DNA of 64,000 nt from Kineosporia rhizophila. GTDB taxonomy: Bacteria > Actinomycetota > Actinomycetes > Actinomycetales > Kineosporiaceae. The stretch covers positions 124,001 through 188,000 of the forward strand of contig NZ_JAJSOH010000014.1 of the NCBI RefSeq assembly GCF_021277265.1, given 5' to 3'. The translations under genes were made by a program, and so were the position numbers. Shown one piece after another: positions 63,398-64,000 of the stretch. The notes below the pieces were generated by a model, which was not told the origin of the DNA, ran no database searches, and was given only the letters and a program-made list of their open reading frames with translations. Numbering within the stretch: position 1 is the stretch's first letter; every line of letters begins with the position of its first letter.

Positions 63398-64000
<603 letters not shown>

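Overview
The window is very GC-rich DNA with short intergenic gaps, many ATGA/GTGA stop-start overlaps, GTG and TTG starts, Tat and lipoprotein signals, ROK, WYL and GntR regulators and LppX-type lipoproteins. This points to a filamentous or motile actinomycete. Four c-di-GMP proteins would suit a motile family such as Kineosporiaceae, but that placement is a guess. I see no tRNA, rRNA, CRISPR array, transposase or phage gene.

Left edge (1-5.7 kb): the end of a nonribosomal peptide gene cluster. A 5'-truncated aminotransferase is followed by dpgA, dpgB, dpgC and dpgD, the 3,5-dihydroxyphenylglycine (Dpg) pathway, and by an mbtH gene. The genes are tightly packed or overlapping and end at a strong bidirectional hairpin. 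The NRPS itself must lie upstream of base 1. Two oddities stand out: a 19-codon ORF that overlaps the dpgA start, and a DpgD with about 150 residues of repeat-built N-terminal extension.

5.7-15.6 kb: a MacB-type efflux set (lipoprotein, adaptor, ATPase, permease) divergent from an OmpR-type two-component system, with repeated TGTGACC boxes between them; a 165-bp foldback element; a secreted GH26-like hydrolase; an ECF sigma factor with a membrane partner; and a secreted phytase-like esterase.

15.6-24.1 kb: c-di-GMP signalling. A NIT-HAMP-GGDEF-EAL protein is translationally coupled to a solute-binding lipoprotein. A GGDEF protein and a GAF-GGDEF-EAL protein follow, with a small membrane protein and a Nudix hydrolase between. 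A fourth c-di-GMP protein lies at 42-44.4 kb.

24.1-34.3 kb: small regulator/enzyme modules, several with visible operators: TetR with an MDR oxidoreductase, a TSUP transporter behind an RNA hairpin, Atu4866-like protein with HisC, an EIIC-like transporter with GntR, TetR divergent from a glycosyltransferase, and a WYL regulator divergent from RidA.

34.3-42 kb: two paralogous LppX-like lipoproteins flank a secreted trypsin-like protease with an inserted ricin-type lectin. Next comes an overlapping methyltransferase and three-glycosyltransferase cassette, probably for a surface glycan.

44.4-56 kb: a compact run of anchored GH26-like hydrolase, DUF2235 hydrolase and AAA+ ATPase; an orphan hybrid histidine kinase; a Tat-exported ferritin-like protein with an Nramp transporter; a TVP38 membrane protein; and a third GH26-like protein.

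56-64 kb: a sugar ABC importer (ATPase, permease, ChvE-like binding lipoprotein) divergent from a ROK regulator, a small CxxC protein, an MFS transporter and a truncated alpha/beta hydrolase. Several convergent pairs end in perfect hairpins placed inside the last codons of a gene.
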